Of a DNA stretch of 64,000 nt, positions 35,538 through 46,604 are shown piece by piece. Below the pieces are notes generated by a model. It ran no database searches and was not told the origin of the DNA. It was given only the letters and a program-made list of their open reading frames with translations. How positions within the stretch are numbered: position 1 is the first letter of the stretch; the number at the start of each line of letters is the position of its first letter. The translations under genes and the position numbers were made by a program. Source of the DNA: Desmodus rotundus (Eukaryota; Chordata; Mammalia; Chiroptera; Phyllostomidae); the NCBI RefSeq assembly GCF_022682495.2, contig NC_071389.1:13445199-13509198 (forward strand), in the 5' to 3' direction.

Positions 35538-36059
35538 TGTCACTATTTTTTAAATGTTGGTGAAAGCTAATTATGAAGCCTTCACCATGTGCCCAGTATG
35601 TATGATATCATTAGAACTCTACAGCGATCCAATGAGGTCAAGAACCTGCCGTTCCCAGCGCACAGGTAAGAAAAGCAAGTGCTCCGGAGGCTCCCTGCTT
35701 TTGCAAGGGTGTGCAACCAGGAAGTGGCGTGTCTAGAAAGCTGATCACTAAGCTACTCGTTCCTACTGCACTGTTCTTTCTTTGTGCTTTTCGGTATTTA
35801 TGAGCTTTGACAATGCATATGCGCTGTTGCTTTCAAACCCGAAAGAAGCCTTACAAGTTACTGGCTTTACCAGTCCTGTCCGCTACACCCTCCACAGCCC
35901 CCAAGGCTCCTGCCTGCTGTCCCTGCCCCCACACCAGCTGTGGCTTGCGGTAGGACGTCCGATGTCCCAGTCTTGCTGAGGTCTGCTCAAAATGTCCCGG
36001 GTCAGCCTCTGGCCTCTGGGGCAATGCCAGGGGCAGGTCCAGAGAAGGAGAAAGGGAAG

Positions 36060-36170
36060 TGGGAAGGGATGTGAAACTTGGCCACCGGCCTGCATCACCC
36101 TGCGGGGTGTCCCACAGAGGTCCCTGGGTGGACAGCAGGAACATCCAGTTGAGTTGACCACCCAAGGCAG
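36060..36170 (+). other. C1QA: Putative C1QA non-coding first exon (3' end at donor 36171)
   Basis: C1QA in mammals has a non-coding first exon. The best donor I see upstream of the coding exon is caaggcag followed by GTGAGG at 36171, about 860 bases before the acceptor. The 5' limit is a guess and no TATA box is evident. Confidence 0.25.
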
Positions 36171-37034
36171 GTGAGGCCAGCGCCTGAGAGGGAGAGGGCT
36201 GTGAAGACCCAGAGCTGGGAGCAGGCCTAGGGGCTGAGCCACTGAGGCTGGTGGGAGGGGGAGCACATCTAGCTGGTCTGGGCCAGGCCAGGGGTGGGTG
36301 GGGCATTTACTCAGGACCCAGAATCACTGAGTGGGGCGGGGGGGACCTTAACTCCTTGGACTTGGGGACAGTGGGAAGTGGTGATACAGACCCATCAGCT
36401 CTAACCAGAGTTTCTGGGTCCTGATCCCCCAGAACTCAAGAAGCTGGAATAGGCTGAGAGGTTCAGAGCCCAGCAGAGGGGTCCCACAGAGGGGGACCGT
36501 GGGTGACAGTCAGCCTGGAAGGGGACGAGTGGCGGGGGGAGTGAGCAGATGTGTGGTCAGGTGTTTGTGAATTCCTGTGTGTACGCGCAGCTCTGCCATC
36601 TGGGTGAGAGAGTGCTAATTAAATAAGGAGCAGCCTCTCAATAAATGTTTGTTCAATGGAACTGATCATCTATAGGAGTGCACGAACGTGTGTGTCCAGG
36701 TGAGTGAGGGATGGAGTCTCCCTGGGCAGCAGTCTGTGTGTCCGGCGGTGTGTGAGTGAGAGGCTGTTCATGTGTCTGAGAGTGTGACTATAGGGTGTGC
36801 TCAGCTGCACGTGTGCTCTGTGTGAGTTTGTGGTTCTCTGTAAAGGTGTGTGCGCCCTGGAGCTGGGTGGGGTGTGGACAGAGAAGTCAGTCCCTCGAGC
36901 AGGGAGGTGCACCCTGGTGGTAACGGGATGAGGATATATCGTTGGGGGGGGGGGGGCTCCAGTATGTGAACTGCGTGTACATTCGTGTGTGATGTCCAGC
37001 TGCCCAGACCCTGTCCTGTCTCTGCAGCGGCATC

Positions 37035-37197
37035 ATGGAAGCCCCATGGGGCTGGCTGGTGGTTGGTGTGCTGGCCGTGTCCCTGGCCTCCACACTGACC
37101 CAGGACGTGTGTCGAGCACCGAATGGGGAGAACGGGGCTGCAGGAAGACCTGGCCGACCTGGGCGGCCGGGCCTCAAGGGGGAGCGAGGGGAGCCAG
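37035..37197 (+). CDS. C1QA: C1QA coding exon 1 (signal peptide, start of collagen stem)
   Basis: 163 coding bases from ATG to a GT at 37198, phase 1. Exon acceptor AG is at 37026-37027. Ends in [13 protein letters not shown], splitting the next Gly codon. Confidence 0.96.
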
Positions 37198-38740
37198 GTA
37201 AGTACCTCCCTCTGAACCCTGGCCCCTCCTCCCTTTACCTGGCATGGGCTGCAGGGTGGAGGCTTGGGGGTGGCATCAAAAAGCAGGAGTCCACCTGGGC
37301 CCCCACATAAAGCCCCTCCAAACTCACTTGCTCCCAGAATCTGAGTTGGGGAGCCTGGCCTTCTCCCCAGACCATGTCCCCAGACTCACAGGCTTCTCCA
37401 TATCCTCCTAACTGCTTGGGCCTTCTGTCCTGGGCCTTGGCTTTCTCCCCTGGGACTGGGTCACTGCAGGCAATGACCTGAGGCACTGCCCAGTCCTTGG
37501 TCATTGTTACCAGAATGATCAATGCCCTAGGTTTCAGACCTTCGAGCCCTTGTCTTGCTGTGTGACCCTCTCGGAGACCCAGTTTCCTCATCTGGAAAAG
37601 AGAGAAAAAAACCCCACCCATAGACAGGGATCACTGAATGCAACTATCCTTGTTTGCTTCCTTTCACCGACATCCCCATTCTCTCCCTGCTCCCCCTTTC
37701 CAGCCCACTCAGGCTTCTGAAACTCTCAGATTTGAGGGGAAGCCTGGGGGTGACGGGAAAGGGAGGGGGACGTGAGCAGAACGGGAAAGGGAAGTCTCGC
37801 GTAGCCCCGATCGCGCCGTCCACAGCAGACCAGGAAGACCTGCAGAGAGCTTGCAATCACTTGCCTCCAGGCTCGATGCAGGTCCGTGGGCAGAAGCTCA
37901 GTGGAGGAGCCAGTGACCTGCGTGTCACAGAATGTGACACTTCCCCCAGTGCTTGTTCACACTCCCATCCATTTTATCGATAAACAAGCCGAGGCTCGGA
38001 GAGGTTGAGATACTTGCCCAAGGTCACAGGGCCACCAGAATCAAAGTCTTTAAGGCCCAGGCACTCCCCTATCCACTCTCCCACCGCATTCCGGGGTCCC
38101 AGCCACCTCTCTGAGGAAGGGCAGACACTAGACGCTCACTCCCACCCTGGCCTTCCTTCCCACAGGGGCCGCTGGCATCCGGACGGGCATCCGAGGTCTT
38201 AAAGGAGACGAGGGGGACCCTGGGCCCCCTGGAAGCCCTGGCAAAATGGGTTACCCAGGACCCAGCGGTCCCATGGGTGCCCCTGGCATCCCAGGAAACA
38301 AGGGCATCAAGGGCAACCAGGGAAACATCAATGACCAGCCGCGGCCAGCCTTCTCAGCCGTGAGGCGGAACCCGCCGATGGGCGGCAACGTGGTCATCTT
38401 TGACACAGTCATCACCAACGAGGAAGGCCGCTACCAGAGCCACTCGGGCCGGTTCGTCTGCGCTGTGCCGGGCTACTACTACTTCACCTTCCAGGTGGTG
38501 TCCAAGTGGGACATCTGCCTGTCCATCATGTCCTCCAGGAGGGGCCAGACCCTGCGCTCCTTGGGCTTCTGCGACACTAACAGCAAGGGCATGTTCCAGG
38601 TGGTGTCTGGGGGCACGGTGCTCCAGCTGCAGAACGGAGACCAGGTCTGGATCGAAAAAGACCCTGTGAAGGGCCGCATTTACCAGGGCTCCGAGGCTGA
38701 CAGCGTCTTCAGTGGCTTCCTCATCTTCCCATCCGCCTGA
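37035..38740 (+). CDS. C1QA: C1QA, complement C1q subcomponent A chain
   Basis: Secreted A chain of C1q, which pairs with the B chain by disulphide and helps recognise IgG, IgM, CRP and other targets for the classical complement pathway. Coding joins 37035-37197 and 38166-38740 give 245 residues, the same as human. Seen: signal peptide of about 22 residues ([13 protein letters not shown] core), N-terminal CRAPNG with the interchain Cys26, a collagen stem with Gly-X-Y repeats and the known family interruption (GIRTGIRG), GKMGY carrying the C1r/C1s-binding Lys, then a complete gC1q head from [13 protein letters not shown] to GFLIFPSA. The start ATG has A at -3 and G at +4 and lies 7 bases inside the exon. 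Residue 146, the glycosylated Asn in human (NHS), is Ser here. The gene lies first in the A-C-B cluster, all on the + strand. Confidence 0.97.
38166..38740 (+). CDS. C1QA: C1QA coding exon 2 (rest of stem and gC1q head)
   Basis: 575 coding bases after AG at 38164-38165, ending at TGA 38738-38740. Encodes about 27 Gly-X-Y-rich triplets and the whole globular head, including [10 protein letters not shown] and [12 protein letters not shown] [11 protein letters not shown]. Confidence 0.97.
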
Positions 38741-38897
38741 ACCAGGGAAGGACCCCTCTCCTCCCCGGGCCTCGTCTGCTTCCTGCTGTGTGACCCAGGC
38801 CCACTCGCTCCACCTCTCTGGTGTCTATGCTCTGCTCTGGCAAGTGGGGTGCTGTTGTTTTAGCTGAAGAGACATCATTTCTTGGGACTCGCCCTGG

Positions 38898-38903
38898 AAT
38901 AAA
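38898..38903 (+). promoter_or_regulatory. C1QA: Polyadenylation signal AATAAA of C1QA
   Basis: AATAAA 158 bases after the stop codon, followed by G/T-rich sequence (ctgtgtccctgtctgctgg). Confidence 0.85.
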
Positions 38904-38924
38904 TACCTGTGTCCCTGTCTGCTG

Positions 38925-41900
38925 GCTGGAGACTCAGTTGCTACCCTGGGCATTGGGAGGGAGGCATACGAAGGACAACTGTTCAGTGATTACAGGCCAA
39001 GCTCATATTTAGTATTTTACAATATGTATTTGACAGGTCCTGGGAGCCTCATCGGCTTGGGTTCAAATCCCAAGGCTGCCATTTACTAGTGGCCCAATTG
39101 AGTACCTGTCGTGTAACTTCAGGGAGCCTTGGTTTCCCGCTCTGGAAGGTGGGAATAAGAGTACCCCCTATCTCAAAGGGGTGTGGGAGGACAAGTGACT
39201 TACGTGGGAGACTCGTGCAGCAGTGCCCGCTTCGTCGCTGGGGCCACACCCGTTTATCTATCATTACGTTTTGTATAATCTTTACAGTCGAGCTCTAAAG
39301 TGGGCATTAGGACCCTATTTTACAGATAATAAAACTGAGGCTGGGAGCTGGGGCAGACATAAAGCGAAGGTCAGGGTCCAAGGGGAGGAGCTGGGATGCA
39401 ACTCCAGGTCTTCCTGGCACCCCAGCCGGGGTGTCCAACTGCTGCCCTGTCAGCCTCCCTGCCTGACAAATGACCAGAAAGGCGGGGGCAGGGCTCGGAG
39501 AGGGGCAGCAGTTGGCCCAAGGGCACCCAGCAGCCCTCCCCAAAGGCGGTTTCCTGAATCCAGCCCTGGGCTTCAACCCCGGCAGCTGCAGAGGTTGGGA
39601 CTGCAAGCCTGCTGCGCACACTGCCTGGGTGTGGACTGGGGTGGTGGGTCTGGAACGTTCACGGCTCATTCCCAGGGTCCCACTCCATCCATCCGGGAGC
39701 TGCTCAGGAGCAAGAAGCTGGCCCAGTACGTCCTTTGTGTGTGAGGAAAATAAGAAGACCAGAAGTCAGTCCCGAGAATGTCCAATGCCCTGTGTCTTTT
39801 TCCAGAGGGAGGTGGCTTATCTTTGTGCTGCATGTACGCACACACACGCACGCACACACTCACCACAAATGCACACCTCCCCACATTCCTGGACCGAGAC
39901 TTGTCCACTCCTCACAAAACACAGGATCCCCTCCCTCAGCACACACCCGATTTCTTAGACACACCCGTGCACACCCCCTGGACATCCACAGGTGTTACAC
40001 CAACAAACCCACAGACCTACCCGGAGATACTTGGGCCATCACACCTACACACCCCTGCCTCAGACACCTGAGGGCCCCCTGTAAATCATCACAGGTGCTC
40101 TGACACACACACCTTGAAGCAGGTGTCCCAGACACCCCCCCCCGACATGCAGGTGTATACACCCTCCACTCCAGCACACCCGTGTTTGCTCACACATTGC
40201 TGACACCCCCCAGGAGCTGTCTTCCCCCCCAACTAACTGACATACAAGCAGCCTTGGAGTCCACAAGTGCAAAGCCCGCCCCTGCCTCCAACACACACCC
40301 AAGACCCTGGCTGCGGCAGCCCGGACAAAAGCCTCTGGGAGTCAGGAAGAAGGGAGGGACCCCCTCTGCAGTGCTGGACACTACAGAGCCCTCAGCCCCA
40401 CTGGGTCCCTGCTCTGCCCCAGGGACCCTCCTGCCCCCCAGAACACACCCACCCCTGGACTGGGAGGAGAAACAGGTCTTTGAGCACCTGCTGTGTGCGG
40501 ACATTTCACCCATGGGTACATTTAAGCCCAGCAAAACGATGAGGACACTGAGGCTCAGAGAAGGAAGACATCGACTCAGGGTTGCACTGCCAGAAGCGGC
40601 AGGGCCTGGATTTGAACCAGTTCTGTCTGACCCCAAGGGGAGGGTTTCTTCCCTTGTAGTGAGACTCAAAGAAAATGGCAGCGGTGGGGCCCTAGGGGGG
40701 CGGGAGGGGCCAGGCCACAGAAATAGCGGTTCTGCCTTATCCCGAATCCCACCTGCACCCACCCACCACTGCCAGGCAAATCCCAGCTGGACCGCAGGGC
40801 AGGGAAGTGCCGAGCACGGGTGGAGGCTGCCATCTGCTGGACAAAGCAGACCCAGGCACAAATGAGGGGCGGAAGATGGGAGCTCAGGTGCCATCCATCC
40901 ACTCCCCCAAGCCAGACTCCCAGGGCCAAGCACACCCACCTCTTTTCTCTTGCCCCCCACTCTGCAGCCTCGTGCCAATGTGTGGAGGAGCAGGTGGGGA
41001 GACTGAGGCCCTGAGGGTCACCTGGGGAGCAGGGGCAAGGCTCTGAACTCCTGCGCATGCCCCAGAGTCCTCACCACTGCCCTGCACGGGAGCTGTGGAA
41101 CCCCCCACTTACAGAGCAGGAACCAGTGCTGAATGACATAGGTGGCAGAAGTGGGGCCAGGGCTGGGACCCTCCACAGCCTGACACCTCCTTCCTCCCTG
41201 CAATCTTGTATGAGGAGAAGAGGAAGAGCGGGGGGCCTCTCTCAGCTCTGTCAGCCCGACCCTGATTGGCAACCCCTCATGGGCCATAAGAGGCTCCAAG
41301 ACCAAAGGCAGGGATGCTAGGGATGGAGGCGAGGGGGCAGTGCTGGCAGGGAAGCTGAGTTCATCAGGGGCCCCAGCAAAGGAAGAGTCGCCACCATCTA
41401 GTAAAGGGACGGGAGACAGGCCTGGGTGGGGTCAGTGGTCTGCTGAAATCCTCAGGGCAAGGGGGTGGCGGGGCTGGAATGAAACCCCTGAGGCCACTGA
41501 CGGCAGCCAGAGGCATCTGTCCAACACGGCAGGCTGCCTGCCATCCAAGATTACCCATCCTGAGCGTCCAGCCCCAGCTATGATATGGGAGGGGGCACAG
41601 GAAAGTTTCTGGAATAAAGCCTGCCACTTACAACTGCACAGGAGTCTTGTTTCTGTGGGAGCTAAGCAGAGGGGCCAGAGCAAGGCTTTGGACCCCAAGA
41701 AACCACTCACTATGTGGTTTCTTTGGGCAAATGCTTCCACCTCCCTGAGTCTCAGTTTCCTCATCTGTCAGGGGGGCTCGGACTTCCTCCTGTGGAGGCA
41801 GGAGTGAAACAGCTGAGTCTCAGGCACCGTAAGTGCCAGCAAGTGGGGGCAGGTGTTCAAGGGCTGAACTGGTCTCCAGGCGAAGTCTGCCCGGGAGGCC

Positions 41901-42100
41901 GGTGTTTACACAGGCACAGACACGCACACGCCCTCCACCAGATCCGGAGCGGTGGACGTTTCCCCATTTCAGACACGCGTGACCTGGGGGGGGGCACAGA
42001 AGTGTCACTGTGGTCAGCCTGGCTCAGCGCCCAAAAGAAAGTATCGAGTCAGGAAAAAATGCGGGAAAGGGGATGTGGGACTGCGGGGAAGGTGGGAGGA
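38925..42100. other. C1QA-C1QC intergenic region
   Basis: No gene seen. Holds MIR copies at about 39035-39280 (sense), 39285-39430 (antisense), 40480-40640 (antisense) and 41700-41775 (sense). A CA/CAC-rich tract with minisatellite-like cacacc words spans 39835-40200. The long open frames here (for example antisense 40190-40978) have no domain. Confidence 0.6.
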
Positions 42101-42119
42101 GGGGGCCGCCCAGTCCGCT

Positions 42120-42210
42120 CGGGGCCCTCCCTGCTGTGTCCACTCTGAGACGGTGTCCTCCTGCCTTGGAAGACGTCTCAGTAACCAGACCAGGAACCTC
42201 CTACCCCCAG
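42120..42210 (+). other. C1QC: Putative C1QC non-coding first exon (3' end at donor 42211)
   Basis: ccagaccaggaacctcctac followed by cccag and GTAAGG at 42211 is a strong donor 292 bases before the coding-exon acceptor at 42501-42502. Mammalian C1QC has a short non-coding first exon. The 5' end is not defined. Confidence 0.35.
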
Positions 42211-42503
42211 GTAAGGGCAGATGGTGGTTATTTTCTCCACCACCTTCCTGAGACATGGCCCCAGGCACAGCCTGATTTGTGAGAGAAGAGAGGGTCCCCA
42301 TCCCCATGAAGCTGGGGGTCTGAGCTCAGAGATGTGACCCCACTGTCCATGAATCCTGGGGGCCCAAGGGATGAGGGGCCTGGGGAAGTGAGATGGGCTC
42401 CTGAGGGTGGAGAGGGATGAGCCCTGGGGAGTGAGAGGGTGAGGAGGGTGAGTGCGGGGCTGGGTGGGCCAACCCAGGTCTCCTGTCCAGCTCCTTCCCC
42501 AGG

Positions 42504-42684
42504 ATGGACAGGGGCCCCAGCTCCTGGTCCCACCTTGGACTAAAGCTGCTGCTGCTCCTGCTGGCACTGCCACCTGAGAGCCAGGCCAGCACGCAATGCT
42601 ACGGGATCCCCGGGATGCCGGGCCTGCCTGGAACCCCAGGGAAGGATGGGCATGACGGACTGCAAGGGCCCAAGGGTGAACCAG
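42504..42684 (+). CDS. C1QC: C1QC coding exon 1
   Basis: 181 coding bases: signal peptide, interchain Cys and the first Gly-X-Y triplets to GPKGEP. Donor GTGAGT at 42685, phase 1. Confidence 0.96.
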
Positions 42685-45600
42685 GTGAGTCAACTGGCCT
42701 CGTGGGGAGAGGTCACCCAGGCCTGGGGACAGGGGGCAGGCCTGGGGAAAGGAGGACAGCAACCTGATGGCAAGGGGCCTGGTCCCTCCTGCCACAGCTG
42801 CTCCCAGGGCAGAGTCCAGCTCTCCTGGCAGGTGTAGTCCCTCAGAGCCCAGGCCTCAGTCTCTCCAGATTCCTCACCTGATGCTAGGGAGAGAAGACGG
42901 GACCTGCCCACAAGGCAGCAGGGAGGGTCACAGGACAGGGGCCACAGGGAAACCTTTGGCAAACTCTAAAATGCTAGGCTACTGTTCTGTTACAACCCCT
43001 CTACTACTCACCCTGCAACATGGACCCCTGGGGAAGACGGGACCGCACAGGGAATGTATACAATGCACAGACGAGCAGGGTTCAAATCCCAGCCCCACCG
43101 CTTCCCACTGTGTGAACTTGTGCAAGGCGCTTGCTTACCATCCGGTGCCTCGGTCTCCTCATCTGTGAAACGGGGAGGTGGTAGTGCCTACTGCACAGGG
43201 GGGGCTATGGTGATTAAGTTATAAAAACAGTGCCAAACACATGGTAGGCATCGCAAAGTGTAGGCTATGGTGGTTATTGCTATTGTTATCATTGTTTCCA
43301 CCGGAAATCTGTGCCCACCTCCTCCCTAAGGTCTGGGTAGTTGGAGGGGTGGGGATGACAAGTCAGGATCCCAGCCATAGAACCTTCTGTTGGGGATTCA
43401 CGGGCAAGCTCTGGCCTGAGCAAAGGGGGCCGAGGACAGGAGCAACGCCAGTGCTGGGTGAGACTGGAGTCTTCAGTGCCGCGTTTGAAGTAGGTGCATA
43501 CCTGGGAGGTGGAGGAGTGTGCCTGGGGGTGGCCTGTGTGAGGCTGGGGTGGGGTTGGGCAGAGCTGATGGGGGAGGCTGAGGTGGGGGGGGGGAGCCAG
43601 TGGAGAGGAATGTCCTTAGGAATTTCCCCAAGTGCCCTTCCCTCCTGGCAATGGAGTACAATTTTGCCAACATTCCAGAAGAAACCCTCCCGTTCAGGGT
43701 GAGCTGAATGAGGACCCCCAGGTGTGCCATTTCTTCAGGACCCTGTGCTTCAGGCTGCCTCTGGCCACCTCACTGCCCGGGGGGGGGGAGGCGGAGGGCC
43801 CCCAGTTTTTGAGCTCCTGCCTGTGCCAGGCGTGGTTCCAAGTGGGGCAGGTCAAACTGTTAACTCGTTTGCAAATGAGCAAAACGGGCCAAAATCCTTT
43901 GAAGAAGTGATCTCCTCCCTTTTATAAATGTCAGAGCTGAAGTTCAGAGAGATTAGGTAACCTGCCTGAAGTCACAGCACAGCCCCGTCCACCTCCAAAG
44001 GCCGCTGCCTTAACCCCTCCCGTCCACTACCTCTCAGGCCCCCTCCCCACTGCCGAGCCCTGCCCCTCCCAATCAGAAGCTGGAAGACATCTCAAAGGAT
44101 GAGGCACGGCGCCCACTCAGCATCGCTGACGGCCATCCCAGGGACCCGATACTCACTGAGTACCTCCTGGGAGGTGCCTGGCACACACATTCTCCCATCC
44201 CATTCTCTCCAGTGGCTTTGCAGCATCCAGTTCATTACGCCCTTATTTCAACTGGGCAAAAGAGGCTCAGGGAGGGGAGGTCACCTGCCCAGGGTCACAC
44301 AGCCTGAAGCCTAGGTCTGTTGGGTCCTGAGCCCCCACTCTTAACCCTGGGACCTAAATGGCTCATGAGCCATGTAGAGGATCTGTCACAAATAGGTTTG
44401 CACAGACACCTGCTCCTAAGGAAGCCAGAGGAGGAAGCGGCCATGAGGGCAGGCGGGGGTGGTCAGAGAGGGCTTCCTGGAAGAGGAGTCTGGCGTTGGG
44501 CCCTAAAAGATGAGTATGGTTGGACAAGGGGAGAAAAACCTCGTAGAGGCACAGATGATTGGGGTGGTAACAAGAATCAGACATTCTGCCTACAACTCAG
44601 ACAGACTTGACTTTGAGTCCTGAATCTACCTCCTACCAGCAACATGGCCTTGGGCAAGTGTCTGGCCTTAATTTTCTCCCCCTCGACGTGAGGAAAGCTG
44701 AACCCAGCCAGCATCATAAGCAGCTGAAGTGGGCTGAGTGGGGCTGGGGCAGCAGGAGGGAGCAGCCCCCTTCGAGGGGCAGCTTCTCTTTGGCTCCACC
44801 CGGTGGTCTCCATGCACTGAGCTGGCCTGGGGCACAGACACGGGCTTGACAGGGCTCTGAGACTCATCCAATTTGAAGGCCCTCTTGAAGAAAAACAACA
44901 CAAAACGAGGTGTGCATTTGATTGCAGGGAGGGGGTGTCACACACATCTACACACACTACAGAACTGTGTTAGAACTATACAAGCACACGTACACGCACA
45001 GTGCGTGTGAGTGGAGCTCTGTGGATCCCACCAAGGTCCCCGTCCCAGGCGTGACTTTGAGCTTTGGTTATGTGGGATGTGCCAGGGGGACAGCTAGGGA
45101 CAAGCACATGGGACCTTCCTGCCTTTCTTTTTCGACTTCCTGTGCATCTATGATGGTTTTAACATAAAAAGTTGAAAAACCATATAAATATAAAATTAGG
45201 CAAAGGGCCTTGAAGGGGCCAACGCCCGTAATGGAACCTGAAACAGGATCCAGGAGCTTCCCAGGGAGTCTGCCTCTGACCTATCTCCTGATTTTTGTCA
45301 AGAAAAACTGGACTTTTGGGTGAGGTCTGAACGTGCCAATGTTGGGCTGTAAATAAAAAAACATCAGTAAAACATCGTGTCAGCTACATAGAAGCCCGTG
45401 GGCTGACAGGTGTGGCCTCTGACACACTGAGATCCCACCCGTGATGCCCCCTGGGCTGGCTAGTCCTTCCCTCTCTGTCACAAATATGGAGGCTGAGGCC
45501 AAGAGACAGGAGTCTCAGCCAAGGTCAGAAGGCAAGTCTGTAGGGCGGGGGGCGAGCAGGGCTCAGACCCTCTGACCTGCTTGTAAGCTGTTCTGTTGCC

Positions 45601-46314
45601 CTTGCTCCCTGCACACTGCTCCCAGGGGGAGAGTGCCCCTGGTGCAAAGAGGTTCCAGAGACCAGACCCTGGCGGTGTGTCCCCTGGAGGCCAGCGCCAG
45701 GGTCCCTTTCCCCTGTCGCCTGCCCCATTACTTCCTTCCCACCTGCTTTCTCCCCAGGCATCCCAGCTATTCCTGGGACACGAGGACCCAAGGGTCAAAA
45801 GGGAGAAGCTGGCACACCTGGCATTCCTGGGAAAAATGGCCCCATGGGAGCCCCTGGGTTGCCGGGGATTCCTGGACTCATGGGACCCCCCGGGGTGCCG
45901 GGAGAGGAAGGCAGATACAAGCAGAAGCACCAGTCAGTATTCACGGTCACACGGCAGACAGTCCAGTACCCAAGAGACAACAGCCTGGTCAAGTTCAACA
46001 CGGTCATCACTAACCCGCAGGGGGATTATGACACAAGCTCAGGCAAGTTCACCTGCAAAGTCCCTGGCCTTTACTACTTCGTCCACCACACGTCACAGAC
46101 GGCCAACCTGTGCGTGCTGCTGTACCGCAATGACGTCAAGGTGACCACCTTCTGTGACCACATGTCCAACAGCAAGCAGGTCAGCTCAGGTGGCGTGCTG
46201 CTGCATCTGCAGGTGGGAGACCAGGTCTGGCTGCAGGTCAACGACTACAACGGCATGGTGGGCACGGAGGGCTCTGACAGCGTCTTCTCTGGCTTCCTGC
46301 TCTTCCCCGACTAG
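42504..46314 (+). CDS. C1QC: C1QC, complement C1q subcomponent C chain
   Basis: Secreted C chain of C1q, which forms C-C disulphide dimers and completes the A-B-C heterotrimeric stalk and head. Coding joins 42504-42684 and 45758-46314 give 245 residues, as in human. Seen: a 28-residue signal peptide with a Leu run ([11 protein letters not shown]) ending SQA, interchain Cys32 in STQCYG, Gly-X-Y stem, GKNGP with the C1r/C1s-binding Lys, then [16 protein letters not shown] at the head start, [20 protein letters not shown] and the end [13 protein letters not shown]. The ATG lies one base inside the exon, after AG at 42501-42502. No break seen. The 3.07-kb intron holds MIR copies. Near-identity of RYKQK and NPQGDYDTS to human C1QC, and position between A and B, exclude the other chains. 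Confidence 0.97.
43060..44700. repeat. MIR cluster in C1QC intron
   Basis: Sense MIR at about 43070-43280 (ggttcaaatcccagcc, cctcggtctcctcatctgtg). Antisense at 43810-44000 (ctgaagttcagagagattag) and 44160-44330 (aaaagaggctcagggagggg). Sense at 44590-44685 (acatggccttgggcaagtgt). Confidence 0.65.
45758..46314 (+). CDS. C1QC: C1QC coding exon 2 (stem and gC1q head)
   Basis: 557 coding bases after AG at 45756-45757, ending TAG 46312-46314. Encodes [31 protein letters not shown] and the complete head. Confidence 0.97.
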
Positions 46315-46576
46315 GGTGGCCGGTCTGCTCCAGCCCCGGGCCGCCCGCCTCCCTCAGCTTTCCTGCGTGAACTCGCTGTGCCACACCCTTGCTCAGGCCA
46401 CTCTCCCCACCCGAGGGACCCCTCCTCCAGGAAGCCCACCCTGCCCCTTGCCCCCTGCCCATGAGTTCCCTCCCTTCTCTGAGTTCCTGCAGGATACTCA
46501 GCTTTGGCACTTCACCTACACCTCTGGTACCATCATTACTTTTTTCTAAGTGTGGAAAGACTCAGGGAGACATGTA

Positions 46577-46582
46577 AATAAA
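46577..46582 (+). promoter_or_regulatory. C1QC: Polyadenylation signal AATAAA of C1QC
   Basis: AATAAA 263 bases after the stop codon, followed by a T/G-containing stretch (ggctctgagtcctctct). Confidence 0.85.
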
Positions 46583-46604
46583 TGATTAAATCCATGGAAA
46601 CGCA

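Noticed and set aside
39835..40200. Possible CRISPR-like or regularly spaced repeat (cacacc words)
   Set aside because: Spacing is irregular and the organism is a mammal; it is a decayed CA-rich simple repeat.
40190..40978. 262-codon minus-strand open frame between C1QA and C1QC
   Set aside because: GC-rich intergenic DNA that includes an antisense MIR and CA-rich tract; no start context, domain or conservation signal visible.
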